Source: Bacteroidota bacterium
GTDB lineage: Bacteria > Bacteroidota > Bacteroidia > Chitinophagales > Saprospiraceae
DNA: 64,000 nucleotides
Assembly (NCBI GenBank): GCA_020160935.1
Contig: JAIUPL010000015.1
Coordinates: 88,328 to 152,327, forward strand
Direction of reading: 5' to 3'
Numbering within the stretch: the first letter of the stretch is position 1; every line of letters begins with the position of its first letter. Below the pieces are notes generated by a model that was not told where the DNA came from, made no database searches, and saw only the letters and a list, made by a program, of their open reading frames with translations. Positions 47,905-57,335 of this stretch are shown one piece after another. A program made the position numbers and the translations under genes.

Positions 47905-49251
47905 CAGGAAGCGTTGGATGACATGCCGCCAGATATCCAGGCCGAAAGCAAAGATCATCAGGCCCAGCAGGAGGAAGAAACCGGCGGTAACAGCGCGCTC
48001 CATAAATTTGTCGCTCACTTTTTTGCCAGTCACCACTTCCCACAAGAGAAACAGCACATAACCGCCGTCGAGGGCAGGAATAGGGAGCAGGTTCATAAAG
48101 GCGAGGATGATACTCAGGGAAGCGGTGAGGTTCCAGAAACGTTCCCAGTCCCACACGGGGCCGTACATTTTACCGATACTGATGAGGCTGCCGAGGTTGT
48201 CTTTCACGGCAATTTTGCCTTTAAACATTTGCCCGAAGGCTTTGAGTTGGGTATTCAGAAAATCGACGCCCATTTGAACGCCGGCAGGAACCGCCTGTGC
48301 AAACGTGTATTGTTCGCGTTCTTCCTTGAAATAGCCTGCCAACTGCGTTTTTACGCCAATCAGGCCCTCTTCTGTGAGCGTAACCGGCACCTGCATGGTA
48401 TCCTGGTTGCGAACGATTCCAAGTGTAATTGCATTTCCTTTTTGCTGTTGCGCAAGGGGCGCGAACTGATCGAAGTAGGGAATCGGCTGCCCGTTGAACG
48501 ACACAATGCGGTCGCCTTTCTGCAGTCCGGCTTTGGCGGCGGGTTTGCCGGCCACGGCCTCATCCACCACAAAGGGGATACGCGGCGCCATCAGCAAGGC
48601 TTTGGGCACTTTCTGGCTGGTAATCTGCCGGGCAGCGTCTTCCGGAAGCGTGATATGCTGTTGCTGGCCATTGCGCAGCACGGTGATATCGCGCACATTG
48701 TCGAGCACCAGGGCTTCTACAAACTGTGCAGGGTCGAGACGGTCGAAGGGCTTGTCGCCGAGGCGAGTGATGACGTCGCCGTTCTGAAAACCCTGCTTCA
48801 ACAGTATGGAGTCCATAGCAATCCCGTATTTCAACTCCGAAGTGGGGATGTACGATTTGCCGAACGACCAGAGCATCATGCTGAAGATGAAAAAGCCAAG
48901 CAGGAAGTTGACTGTCACACCGCCGATCATGATAATAAGGCGTTGCCAGGCTGGTTTGGAGCGAAATTCCCAGGGTTTGGGTGGCTCTTTCAGCGCTTCG
49001 GTGTCCATACTTTCATCCACCATACCCGAAATTTTTACATAACCGCCCAGGGGCAGCCAGCCAATTCCATATTCGGTTTCGCCCTTTTTTATTTTCCACA
49101 GGGAGTTAAAAGGAGCGAAATCAAAAAACAGGTAAAATTTTTCCACGCGGGTTTTAAACCACTTGGCAGGCAGGAAGTGCCCCATTTCATGCAGGATTAT
49201 CAGAATAGAGAGACTGAGCAGGAATTGACTTACGGTGATGATGCTGTCCAT
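47902..49251 (-). CDS. rseP: Site-2 intramembrane metalloprotease RseP (M50)
   Basis: Zn protease that cuts membrane-bound substrates such as anti-sigma factors. The catalytic HEMGH is at 21-25 in the first membrane helix, and the third zinc ligand lies in LLPIPALDGGYVL. One or two PDZ domains occupy the middle (KAGLQKGDRIVSFNGQPI). Length is 449 residues with about four membrane segments. The long TGGTTGAG-type and TTATTGG arrays lie on both sides. Confidence 0.94.
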   Translation of the reverse strand: MDSIITVSQFLLSLSILIILHEMGHFLPAKWFKTRVEKFYLFFDFAPFNSLWKIKKGETEYGIGWLPLGGYVKISGMVDESMDTEALKEPPKPWEFRSKPAWQRLIIMIGGVTVNFLLGFFIFSMMLWSFGKSYIPTSELKYGIAMDSILLKQGFQNGDVITRLGDKPFDRLDPAQFVEALVLDNVRDITVLRNGQQQHITLPEDAARQITSQKVPKALLMAPRIPFVVDEAVAGKPAAKAGLQKGDRIVSFNGQPIPYFDQFAPLAQQQKGNAITLGIVRNQDTMQVPVTLTEEGLIGVKTQLAGYFKEEREQYTFAQAVPAGVQMGVDFLNTQLKAFGQMFKGKIAVKDNLGSLISIGKMYGPVWDWERFWNLTASLSIILAFMNLLPIPALDGGYVLFLLWEVVTGKKVSDKFMERAVTAGFFLLLGLMIFAFGLDIWRHVIQRFL

Positions 49252-49256
49252 TATGC

Positions 49257-49299
49257 GGGTTGAGAAGTTGAGAAGTTGAGGGGTTGAGGGGTTGAGGTG
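49257..49299. repeat. GGTTGAGAAGTTGAG array upstream of rseP
   Basis: Units of AGAAGTTGAGAAGTTGAG and GGGGTTGAG in one orientation, next to the rseP start; nearby a GACTGTGGACTGACGACTGT mini-array (49311-49336). Confidence 0.7.
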
Positions 49300-49348
49300 G
49301 TGGAGAACTGTTGACTGTGGACTGACGACTGTTGACTAAACAAACAGA

Positions 49349-49381
49349 GGCTTCCGAAGTTTGGGCAAAACTACGGAAGCC
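49349..49381 (-). terminator. Hairpin downstream of porD
   Basis: Stem GGCTTCCG/CGGAAGCC with an inner GTTT/AAAC pairing; the minus-strand continuation is moderately T-rich (TCTGTTTGTTTAG). It probably ends the bamD-rpoZ-coaBC-porD transcript. Confidence 0.55.
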
Positions 49382-49449
49382 CCTGAAGTTAGCAGCCTGT
49401 ATTGGGTGAAATTGTTGAAAATCGGGGTCAAACTGCCGATTCAGCCCAC

Positions 49450-50367
49450 TTATGACCCGATTTCGCGGTATCGCTGGCTGTTCGCGGGGTCAATTTTTGT
49501 CATAATTTGAATGACACGCTCTTTTTGCGGGCGCGTACCTACCTTCCACATTTCCACGAGTTCGTCTTTTTTGGCATTGGCGAACATCTGGATAATCATG
49601 GAATTGAAGTAAGCGATCCCCACTTTATCCACATCTTCCAATGCCTGCAAAATGGATATTTTCCCCTGGTCAATATTGGTTGTGAACATATCGAGTCCCT
49701 TGCGGTAGTAGGTGTACATCGCAGCGCGGTAAGGCTTTACACGCGGATTGAGCAGGTTTTCAATAATCCAGTAGCGGTTGCGGTTTTTGCCGCCGTCATT
49801 GGGTCGCCATCCGCTGGCGCCGTTGGTAGAAGAGTTTTGAACGTTTGTAACGATTTGCTGGGCTGTCAGCAGGTATGGGTCGCCGCCATACAACGAAAAC
49901 GAATCGAAATCCATACCCAGGATGACATAGGTGTAAAAAGCAAGAATAGCGGGCAGGTTCTGGTTGTCGGTAGCGTCGCGCAGAAACTCGATGGGCTGAT
50001 TTTGCTCGTAGGTAAAAATGATATCCTTGTCGAGGTGAGAGATCAGCGCGGTTTTGTAGCCGCTGCCATACACCGGGCGTGTAGCCTGAACGGCTAATTC
50101 GGCTTCGAAAATATTGTTTTCCTGCTCGCTTTTGATGGTAAAGATGAAGTTACATTCAATGCGTTCATCGGGCTCGAATGCCTCCTGCGTCCATTTGGTA
50201 TTGTTCAGGAAATCACGCAGCGCTACTTCCATCTGATCGAAGAAGCGGCGGTCATTTTTTTGAAGTTGAGGCGTGCTCACCCGTACGGTGGCATTTAATT
50301 CGCCCTGTGCCTGCATGCCGGCTGCGCAAAGCAAGATAAACAGGAGAAAAAGATTTCTTTTAAACAT
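49450..50367 (-). CDS. porD: Type IX secretion protein PorD (DUF4835 family)
   Basis: Signal peptide (MFKRNLFLLFILLCAAGMQAQ) and a 285-residue mature part starting GELNATVRVSTPQLQKNDRRF. Conserved features include RIECNFIFTI, YGSGYKTALISHLDKDIIF, ILAFYTYVILGMDFDSFSLYGG and WRPNDGGKNRNRYWI. These are the DUF4835 family, whose P. gingivalis member is the T9SS component PorD. The place after coaBC is the usual Bacteroidota order. It fits the T9SS cargo genes elsewhere in the window. Confidence 0.85.
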   Translation of the reverse strand: MFKRNLFLLFILLCAAGMQAQGELNATVRVSTPQLQKNDRRFFDQMEVALRDFLNNTKWTQEAFEPDERIECNFIFTIKSEQENNIFEAELAVQATRPVYGSGYKTALISHLDKDIIFTYEQNQPIEFLRDATDNQNLPAILAFYTYVILGMDFDSFSLYGGDPYLLTAQQIVTNVQNSSTNGASGWRPNDGGKNRNRYWIIENLLNPRVKPYRAAMYTYYRKGLDMFTTNIDQGKISILQALEDVDKVGIAYFNSMIIQMFANAKKDELVEMWKVGTRPQKERVIQIMTKIDPANSQRYREIGS

Positions 50368-50397
50368 GGTATGTGATCCAATTTTGCCTTTGACGCA

Positions 50398-51609
50398 TCA
50401 AAGCGCATTCGGGTTGGCTGGCGAGATAACGGAAATGATCTCCGCTACAATATCTGCGGCCACGGCTTTTTTACTTTTCAGTGCAAACGACTTGTGTGCT
50501 CCGTTGCGGTGGTAGATGTCGATTTTATTGGTTTCGTGGCCAAATCCCGCGCCGGGATCCTGCAGGGAATTGAGCACGATAAAATCCAGGTTTTTGCGCT
50601 CCATTTTGGAAATCGCATGTTGCTCGGCGTCATTGGTTTCCAGCGCAAAACCGATAAGGAGTTGGCCCGCTCTTTTCTTTTTTCCGAGGGTGGCGGCAAT
50701 GTCGACGGTTTTGGCCAGCGGGAGCGACATATCGTCGTCCTTCTTTTTAATCTTGATTTCCGAAAAATCACGCGGTTTGTAGTCGGCCACAGCAGCAGCC
50801 AGCACCGTAATATCAGCCTCCTCAAACACAGGTGCGCAGGCCTCGTACATCTGCTGGGCAGAAGTTACGTCCACTACCCGCACATCCGGGTCAGCGGGGC
50901 GCAGGTCGGTAGGGCCGAGCACCAGGGTTACTTCGGCGCCCTGGGCAGCCAGCGTTTCTGCCAGTGCAATACCCATTTTCCCGCTGGAATAGTTGCCGAT
51001 AAAACGCACGGGATCGAGCGCTTCATAGGTGGGCCCGGCCGTAACCAGCGCTTTTTTGCCGCTCAAAGGTTTTGGCTGAAGGCTGCGGTGGTGCAATTGC
51101 TCTACAAACGCCAGAATGTCCTCGGGCTCGGCCATACGACCGTCGCCGACGAGTCCGCTGGCGAGTTCGCCATGCCCGACAGGAATTACCTGAACCCCGT
51201 GTTGCTGCAAACGCTGCATATTCGCCTGTGTGGCCGGATGATGCCACATATCGACGTCCATGGCCGGGGCCACGCATACCGGGCAACGTGCAGAGAGGTA
51301 AACGGCACTTAAAATATTGTCGCAGAGCCCATTGGCAAGTTTGGCGAGGGTATTGGCGCTGGCCGGTGCGATAAGCAATACATCGGCCCACAAGCCCAGT
51401 TCGACATGGTTGTTCCAGCCCGCTTCGGAGCGAACATCACTGTAAACCGGGCGTTTGGAAAGCGTGGAAAGCGTGAGCGGCGCGATAAAGGAAGTGGCCG
51501 CTTCGGTCATCAGCACCTGTACTTCGTGGCCCTGCTTGATGAGCAGTCGCGTTAGAAACGCAGATTTGTAGGCCGCGATGGAGCCGGTGACACCGAGAAT
51601 GATTTTCAT
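50398..51609 (-). CDS. coaBC: Bifunctional phosphopantothenoylcysteine decarboxylase/synthase CoaBC
   Basis: Two steps of coenzyme A synthesis. From ATG 51609 the protein begins MKIILGVTGSIAAYKSAFL. The N-terminal flavoprotein CoaC half has IAPASANTLAKLANGLCDN and APAMDVDMWHHPA. The C-terminal CoaB half has KKALVTAGPTYEALDPVRFI, GNYSSGKMGIALAE and VLNSLQDPGAGF. The frame could begin 29 codons earlier but those residues are not family-like. Confidence 0.95.
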   Translation of the reverse strand: MKIILGVTGSIAAYKSAFLTRLLIKQGHEVQVLMTEAATSFIAPLTLSTLSKRPVYSDVRSEAGWNNHVELGLWADVLLIAPASANTLAKLANGLCDNILSAVYLSARCPVCVAPAMDVDMWHHPATQANMQRLQQHGVQVIPVGHGELASGLVGDGRMAEPEDILAFVEQLHHRSLQPKPLSGKKALVTAGPTYEALDPVRFIGNYSSGKMGIALAETLAAQGAEVTLVLGPTDLRPADPDVRVVDVTSAQQMYEACAPVFEEADITVLAAAVADYKPRDFSEIKIKKKDDDMSLPLAKTVDIAATLGKKKRAGQLLIGFALETNDAEQHAISKMERKNLDFIVLNSLQDPGAGFGHETNKIDIYHRNGAHKSFALKSKKAVAADIVAEIISVISPANPNAL

Positions 51610-51696
51610 GAAATGCAGCAAGGCATGAAAAGGTATCGGGATGCTGTGGGGCCGATTCGACCATCCTGCAGCACCCCGATACACCTGCGAAAACAA

Positions 51697-52029
51697 TTAC
51701 TCTTTGAAATCCGTGTAACGCCACTGGATTTCATCGTTCATGAATTCCTGGGTAGCGATGATCGGCGTATTGGGAAGGCGCTCGTAGAACTTGGAGATTT
51801 CGATTTGCTCCTTGTTTTCCTGCACTTCCTCGATGGTATCGGTATTCACGGCAAATTCTTCGAGTTTGCGCTGAATTTCCCATTTCAGGTCGCTGGAAAT
51901 CTGACGGGCGCGTTTGCTGACAATAGCGATGCTCTCGTAGATGTTGTTGGTTTTGTCTACCAGTTCCAGCACGTTGCGTGGTTGTACATTGGGATCAAGC
52001 CCCTGGGCTTTGCTTTTGATATCGCTCAT
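51697..52029 (-). CDS. rpoZ: RNA polymerase omega subunit (RpoZ)
   Basis: A 110-residue omega-like protein, Bacteroidota type: NIYESIAIVSKRARQISSDLK is the conserved helix pair and the C-terminus ends WRYTDFKE. Identification leans on this motif and on the bamD-rpoZ-coaBC order. Confidence 0.85.
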   Translation of the reverse strand: MSDIKSKAQGLDPNVQPRNVLELVDKTNNIYESIAIVSKRARQISSDLKWEIQRKLEEFAVNTDTIEEVQENKEQIEISKFYERLPNTPIIATQEFMNDEIQWRYTDFKE

Positions 52030-52089
52030 TATTGAAATAAGGAGGTGAGTGGAAATGAATTCGTTTGTGTGTGCGACGCGGGCAGGGCG

Positions 52090-52911
52090 TCAGGTGGTTT
52101 TGAGGCGTTTTTTAACGGCTTTGACGGCGTCTTCAGCGTCTTTTCTGATTTGTTTGATCTCCTTAACGTATTTTCCGCTATTGTATTTTTCCAGAAAGTC
52201 GTTGGCACGTTTGATTGTTTCGTTGTAGCGTTCTTCTTTCTTTTCTACCACAGAGTTTTCACTCAGCAGGTAACTGGCTTTGGCAATCAGGTAACTCACG
52301 CGCTCCACATCCGGGCTTTCCGGGTAATCGCGCAGGAGGTTGTCGAACGAGATCACAGCCGATTGGTACTGGCGCAGGTTGAAATACAGTTCGCCTTCTG
52401 AAAAGGCTTTTTGTTCCAGTTTGCGGCGCAATTCGTCAATCAACTTGTTGCATTCGTCCACCCGTTTGCTGTTGGGAAACAGGTTGACAAACAACTGAAA
52501 TTCTTCAATGGCAGTAACCGTACTCGTCTGGTCGAGGCGAAATGTAGGCGACAACTGATAATTGGAATACGCCGACATAAACGCCGCTTCTTCCCGAAAC
52601 TCCGAATTGACGAAAGTGTTCGAAAAATTTTTGAAATAGTAGGCTGCCAGCAGGTATTGCTTCAGGTGGTAATGCGTGTAGGCATAGTAGAAATAGGCTT
52701 TTTCGGCTCGCGGGTCACCTTTCAACGTATTCAGAACCAGGTCAAAAAGCGATTGTGAACGCTGATACTGGCCCTTTTCATAATAGTCGAATGCCGCTTT
52801 CAGAATGGCCTCCTGGTCGCCACTGGTGCGAATTTTTTCAAAGTTACTCTTGCAGGAAGCAGTCAAAAAAATGAGTCCTGCCAGCAGCAGGTAACCTGTG
52901 ATTTTTCTCAT
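52090..52911 (-). CDS. bamD: Outer membrane assembly lipoprotein BamD
   Basis: Lipoprotein of the BAM complex that inserts beta-barrels in the outer membrane. From ATG 52911 there is a lipobox in LLLAGLIFLTASC, then TPR-type helices (KAAFDYYEKGQYQRSQSLFD, AYFYYAYTHYHLKQYLLAAY, ELYFNLRQYQSAVISFDNLL). Length 273 is typical. The frame extends 46 codons upstream into a repeat array; that part is not coding. A full promoter lies right upstream. Confidence 0.9.
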   Translation of the reverse strand: MRKITGYLLLAGLIFLTASCKSNFEKIRTSGDQEAILKAAFDYYEKGQYQRSQSLFDLVLNTLKGDPRAEKAYFYYAYTHYHLKQYLLAAYYFKNFSNTFVNSEFREEAAFMSAYSNYQLSPTFRLDQTSTVTAIEEFQLFVNLFPNSKRVDECNKLIDELRRKLEQKAFSEGELYFNLRQYQSAVISFDNLLRDYPESPDVERVSYLIAKASYLLSENSVVEKKEERYNETIKRANDFLEKYNSGKYVKEIKQIRKDAEDAVKAVKKRLKTT

Positions 52912-52917
52912 AGGGCG

Positions 52918-52950
52918 CAAAATTACAATTTTTGGAAGAAATGTGCCAAA
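52918..52950 (-). promoter_or_regulatory. Bacteroidota promoter of bamD operon, almost at the start codon
   Basis: Minus-strand TTTG (52950-52947), 21-nt spacer, TAATTTTG (52925-52918). The bamD ATG (52911) begins only 6 nt after the -7 element, so the mRNA would be leaderless or nearly so. Confidence 0.65.
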
Positions 52951-52959
52951 TCTAATTGG

Positions 52960-53106
52960 AAAAGTCCTGAGTCCTGAGTCGTAAGTCCTAAGTCCTAAGT
53001 CCGTAGAGTACACGTTGATACCCTTGACAACTCTATATAAACTAAACAAAGAGTATCAACGTGTACTCTACGGACTTACGACTTAGGACTCAGGACTTAC
53101 GACTTT
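52960..53106. repeat. AAGTCCT-unit hairpin between divergent bamD and sigma genes
   Basis: Left arm about 52963-53023 and right arm about 53050-53106. The outer AAGTCCTGAGTCGTAAGTCC units lead to an inner CCGTAGAGTACACGTTGATA. This is the same family as 25128-25263, but here it sits between two promoters rather than at a stop codon. Confidence 0.9.
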
Positions 53107-53221
53107 TCCGTAACGATGGAGGGGAGCAAAATGCGGCCGGAAATTTTTTTCCTGCATTTAAAGTAATTTTTCCTGACCGCCGTCTTACCTGAAAAACAGC
53201 AACTTTGTGACTACGCAAGCA

Positions 53222-53770
53222 ATGACAAGGCAGTCGAACAACATCATCCAGACCGTACGCGAATACGGAAAAAACCTGTTCGGATTTATCCGCAGGCAAG
53301 TCGGCTCCGATGCCGATGCCGAAGATATTCTGCAGGACGTCTGGTACCAGTTCAGCAACCTCGCTGATGTGGAAACGTTGGAAAACACCGGCGCATGGCT
53401 TTACCGCGTAGCCCGCAACAAACTGACCGACCGTTATCGTCGCAAACGCCCCGACAGTCTGGAAGACTACGGATTTGAAGACGAGGATGGGGAGTTTCAC
53501 TGGGGCGAGTTGCTGCTCAGCGACGACCAGACGCCTGAAACGGAACTGCTTCGGCAGGTATTTTGGGATGCGCTTTTCGAAGCCTTGCAGGAATTGCCTG
53601 ATAATCAGCGAAATGTATTCATCTGGAACGAACTGGAAGATCAAACCTTTCAGCAGATAGCCGACCGTACCGGAGAAAATATCAAAACGCTGATTTCCAG
53701 AAAGCGGTATGCCGTGCAGCACCTGCGTCGTCGGCTGGAATCACTTTATCTTGAATTAAACGAACTTTAA
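53222..53770 (+). CDS. ECF-type RNA polymerase sigma factor
   Basis: About 182 residues from ATG 53222 (a GTG lies at 53207). Region 2 spans about 12-80 (GKNLFGFIRRQVGSDADAED, ILQDVWYQF, NTGAWLYRVARNKLTDRYRR). Region 4 is LPDNQRNVFIWNELEDQTFQ with QIADRTGENIKTLISRKRYA. A CAACTTTG just before the start is a degenerate -7 element. The 7-nt gap to the next gene suggests an operon. No anti-sigma factor is recognisable. Confidence 0.92.
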   Translation: MTRQSNNIIQTVREYGKNLFGFIRRQVGSDADAEDILQDVWYQFSNLADVETLENTGAWLYRVARNKLTDRYRRKRPDSLEDYGFEDEDGEFHWGELLLSDDQTPETELLRQVFWDALFEALQELPDNQRNVFIWNELEDQTFQQIADRTGENIKTLISRKRYAVQHLRRRLESLYLELNEL

Positions 53771-53777
53771 CAACGAC

Positions 53778-54098
53778 ATGAAACGCCGTTATTTCTTTTT
53801 CATACCACTGATGATTGCTGCAGCCGTATTGGTATTTGGCAGTCTGGTCATGTTCCTCTGGAACAGTATTTTGCCCGCCGTGCTGGGCGTTGGCGCACTC
53901 ACTTTCTGGCAAGCCGTTGGTTTGCTCATCCTCTGTCGCATTCTCTTCGGTGGATTTCGCGGCCGCCCGGGCGGTGGCCCTCGCGGGTTCCGCTGGGCCA
54001 AACAACGCCGCATGCGCGAACGCTGGATGCAGATGAATGACGAGGAGCGCAGCGCATTTCGGGAAAAATTGCGCGAACGCTGGGGCAATAGGTGTTGA
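53778..54098 (+). CDS. Small membrane protein paired with the sigma factor
   Basis: 106 residues: two hydrophobic helices (about 6-30 and 33-58), a Gly/Arg-rich hinge (FRGRPGGGPRGFRW) and a strongly basic helical tail with MNDEERSAFREKLRERWGN. The tail resembles the heavy-metal sensor or CpxP-like helices often following ECF sigma genes in Bacteroidota, and might have a regulatory role; that is inference. Confidence 0.75.
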   Translation: MKRRYFFFIPLMIAAAVLVFGSLVMFLWNSILPAVLGVGALTFWQAVGLLILCRILFGGFRGRPGGGPRGFRWAKQRRMRERWMQMNDEERSAFREKLRERWGNRC

Positions 54099-54099
54099 T

Positions 54100-54244
54100 T
54101 TATGATTGACGATTACATGATTTATGATTTAAGATTGGATTGAAGATTTGAGAATTTTGAATGAGGCATCGCAAACAATCATAAATCGTCATTCAAACAA
54201 TCCAATCTTAAATCGTAAATCATGTAATCATAAATCGTAAATCA
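54100..54244. repeat. ATGATTTATGATT-unit hairpin downstream of metX and the sigma operon
   Basis: ATTTATGATTGACGATTACATGATTTATGA on the left (as shorter units) pairs with ATCATAAATCGTCATT and AATCTTAAATCGTAAATCAT on the right. The element fills the gap between two converging genes. The metX TGA stop is its first unit. Confidence 0.85.
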
Positions 54245-55288
54245 CTCCCCCCACTCCCCCACTACCCGATTCACTGCCTCCGTTTCGATCAGAAAACCAT
54301 CGTGTCCGTAGGGGGAGGTCAATTCTACAAGGGTCGCATGAGGCAGGTGTTGCGCCAGGAAACGTTGTTCAGAAGGCGGGATCAAGACATCCGAATCGAT
54401 AGCGATGACCATGGCAGGCACCTTCAATTGGCGCAGCGCTTCTGCGGCCCCGCCCCGCCCCCGGCCTATATGGTGTGTATCGAGGGCTTTGGTCAGAAAC
54501 CAGTAGCACTGGGCATAAAACCTGCGCACTAATTTATCACCCTGATAACGGATATATGAGGCAGCGCGGAAAGAATCGAGTCGGTCATCGTTGTCTGTCT
54601 GATTTTCCTTGTACGACTGAAATGTGCGGTAACCGATGAGGCCGATGCCCCGCGCGGCTTTTAGTCCGGCAGCACCGCCGTCGTTTCGATCGTCGCGCCA
54701 GGAAGGGTCGGCCTGAATGGCCAGGCGCTGGGTTTCGTGGATGGCAATAGCCCAGGCGCTTTCGCGGGCACTGGTGACGAGCAGCGCCATCTTTTTCAAT
54801 TTTTCCTGCAGGAGCCAGGCAAATTCCATGACCTGGTGACCGCCGCAGGAACCTCCGATACACAATGCTATTTCATTGATATTCAGGTGCTTGCGCAAGG
54901 CATCCTGCGCCTTTACCATGTCGCGAATGCTGATAAGCGGAAAATCCATCCCGTAAGGCTTGCCTGTGTCGGGTGCAATACTGCGCGAGCAAGTGCTGCC
55001 ATAACAGGAGCCGAGGATGTTCGAGCACACGATAAAATAGCGTTGCGGATCGAGTATTTTGCCGCTCCCGAACACGCCTTCCCACCAGTCGGCCACATGG
55101 GAATTGGCGGTAAGGGCATGGCAGACCCAGATCACATTGGTTCCCTCCGTATTGAGGGTCCCGTATGTATGATATGCAATGGTACAGGAAGAGAGCACTG
55201 CGCCCGATTCGAGGGCGAGTGGTTCGGGGAGTTGGAAAAACTGCAACCCCGGAATGTCGATAGGTATGGTGTAATCGGCTCCCTGCAT
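54242..55288 (-). CDS. metX: Homoserine O-acetyltransferase MetX
   Basis: Alpha/beta-hydrolase that activates homoserine with acetyl-CoA (or succinyl-CoA) for methionine synthesis. Nucleophile Ser147 in CIGGSCGGHQ, oxyanion region CHALTANSHVADWW, acid in IAIDSDVLIPP and His in SPYGHDGFLIE. 348 residues, normal length. The ATG overlaps the metZ stop (TAATG), giving translational coupling. Confidence 0.94.
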   Translation of the reverse strand: MQGADYTIPIDIPGLQFFQLPEPLALESGAVLSSCTIAYHTYGTLNTEGTNVIWVCHALTANSHVADWWEGVFGSGKILDPQRYFIVCSNILGSCYGSTCSRSIAPDTGKPYGMDFPLISIRDMVKAQDALRKHLNINEIALCIGGSCGGHQVMEFAWLLQEKLKKMALLVTSARESAWAIAIHETQRLAIQADPSWRDDRNDGGAAGLKAARGIGLIGYRTFQSYKENQTDNDDRLDSFRAASYIRYQGDKLVRRFYAQCYWFLTKALDTHHIGRGRGGAAEALRQLKVPAMVIAIDSDVLIPPSEQRFLAQHLPHATLVELTSPYGHDGFLIETEAVNRVVGEWGE

Positions 55289-56454
55289 TATACCTGGCTG
55301 ATTTTCAAGGCTTGATCTATATCGGAAATGATGTCGTCGATGTGTTCCAGTCCAACGGAAATGCGGATCAGGCCATTGGTGATACCGGCTTCGAGGCGGG
55401 CTTCCGGCGTCATTTTGGCATGCGTGGTGGAGGCCGGGTGGGTGGCGATACTACGGGTATCGCCGAGGTTGGCGCTGAGCGACAGCATCTGGAGCGAATC
55501 GAGGAAACGACGCCCTTGCTCCAGTCCGCCTTTCACTTCAAAGGTGACGAGTCCGCCGCCGTTTTTCATTTGGCGTCGGGCAATATTTGCCGCAGGATGT
55601 GAATCGAGGAAGGGATAGCGCACCTGCCCCACCTGGTCGTGTGTGGAGAGGAAGCGTGCCAGCACCAGCGCATTGTCGCAGTGCCGGTCGAGTCGTACCG
55701 CCAGCGTCTCCAGACTTTTCGACAAAATCCAGGCATTGAAGGGCGACAGAGACGGCCCCGTGCTGCGGCAGAATTTTTTTATTTCTGCCATCAAATCGGC
55801 CCGGCCGGCCACTACGCCGCCGAGTACGCGCCCTTGACCATCGAGAAATTTGGTGGAAGAATGCACAACGAGGTCGGCGCCAAAGCGAGCCGGCTGTTGC
55901 AAATAGGGCGTTGCAAAGCAGTTGTCTACATTAAAAATAAGGTGGTGGGCTTTTGCAAAACGCCCGGCTGCCTCCAGATCGATGATATCGAGCCCGGGAT
56001 TGGAAGGTGTTTCGACGAACAACATTTTTGTATTGGGCCGAACGGCGCTTTCCCAGTTGGCCGTGTCCGTTTCCAGCCAGTCGCAGGTGATGCCCCAGCG
56101 TGGAAGCCACTGCGTCAGCACGGTATGTGTGGCGCCGAAAATGGCTTTGGTGGCCAGCAAGTGGTCGCCGGCACGCAGCAGGCCCATGATGGAAGCAAAG
56201 ATGGCTGCCATGCCGCTGGCAGTACATACAGCTTGATCGACGCCTTCGAGCACTGCCATTTTTTGTTCCAGTTCGCTGCAATTCGGGTTGGTGAAGCGGC
56301 TATAAATATTGCCCTCCTGCTCGTCGGCAAACAGGGAGCGCATTTGTTCCGCGTCCTCGAACACGAAACTGGAAGTCGGGAAAATCGGTGTGCTGTGCTC
56401 CCGGTGTTGCGATCGCTCGGTCTGGAGGCGTATGGCGGAGGTTTCGAACTTCAT
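55288..56454 (-). CDS. metZ: O-acyl-homoserine sulfhydrylase (MetZ/MetY-type PLP enzyme)
   Basis: PLP-dependent Cys/Met metabolism enzyme that makes homocysteine from acylhomoserine and sulfide. The PLP lysine is Lys202 in HSSTKFLDGQGR. YSRFTNPNCSELEQKMA, ETPSNPGLDIIDL and the C-terminal STTHAKMTPEARLEAGI are family marks. The 388-residue length fits MetZ better than the longer MetY (about 430). It leads the metZ-metX operon. Confidence 0.9.
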   Translation of the reverse strand: MKFETSAIRLQTERSQHREHSTPIFPTSSFVFEDAEQMRSLFADEQEGNIYSRFTNPNCSELEQKMAVLEGVDQAVCTASGMAAIFASIMGLLRAGDHLLATKAIFGATHTVLTQWLPRWGITCDWLETDTANWESAVRPNTKMLFVETPSNPGLDIIDLEAAGRFAKAHHLIFNVDNCFATPYLQQPARFGADLVVHSSTKFLDGQGRVLGGVVAGRADLMAEIKKFCRSTGPSLSPFNAWILSKSLETLAVRLDRHCDNALVLARFLSTHDQVGQVRYPFLDSHPAANIARRQMKNGGGLVTFEVKGGLEQGRRFLDSLQMLSLSANLGDTRSIATHPASTTHAKMTPEARLEAGITNGLIRISVGLEHIDDIISDIDQALKISQV

Positions 56455-57057
<603 letters not shown>

Positions 57058-57080
57058 AATATTCTTCTTGTTTGTGGCGC

Positions 57081-57088
57081 CAAAAGTA
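57081..57088 (-). promoter_or_regulatory. -7 element for the OsmC gene
   Basis: Minus-strand TACTTTTG matches TAnnTTTG, 24 nt upstream of ATG 57057; it supports the short start. The -33 region lacks TTTG. Confidence 0.45.
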
Positions 57089-57294
57089 GGGTGATGAAAG
57101 GCAGATTTTTTCATACCTCCTACACACAGTCGTTGTTTTTCCCTCCCGGCGCCCTGTTTTGTGCCTTTTTTGAAGTTGTAAAAACAGAATGATATTTTGG
57201 AACATTCCCGGTTGAGAAAAGATTTTTGCCCATAAATTTTGCACAAAGAAATAATAAATTTTATTTTAACACTAAAGAAAAAACATATACGCAC

Positions 57295-57328
57295 TTTACA
57301 AAAAAAATCAAAACATAAATTACTTTTG
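57295..57328 (+). promoter_or_regulatory. Promoter of amtB
   Basis: TTTA (57295-57298, one mismatch to TTTG), 22-nt spacer, TACTTTTG (57321-57328). It predicts a long leader of about 235 nt before amtB. Confidence 0.5.
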
Positions 57329-57335
57329 CAGTAGT

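Noticed and set aside
47914..49263. 449-residue plus-strand open frame opposite rseP
   Set aside because: Antisense shadow of RseP; no domain, signal or start context.
52912..53049. 46-codon upstream extension of bamD
   Set aside because: It translates the AAGTCCT hairpin and lies upstream of the predicted promoter; the lipoprotein signal starts at 52911.
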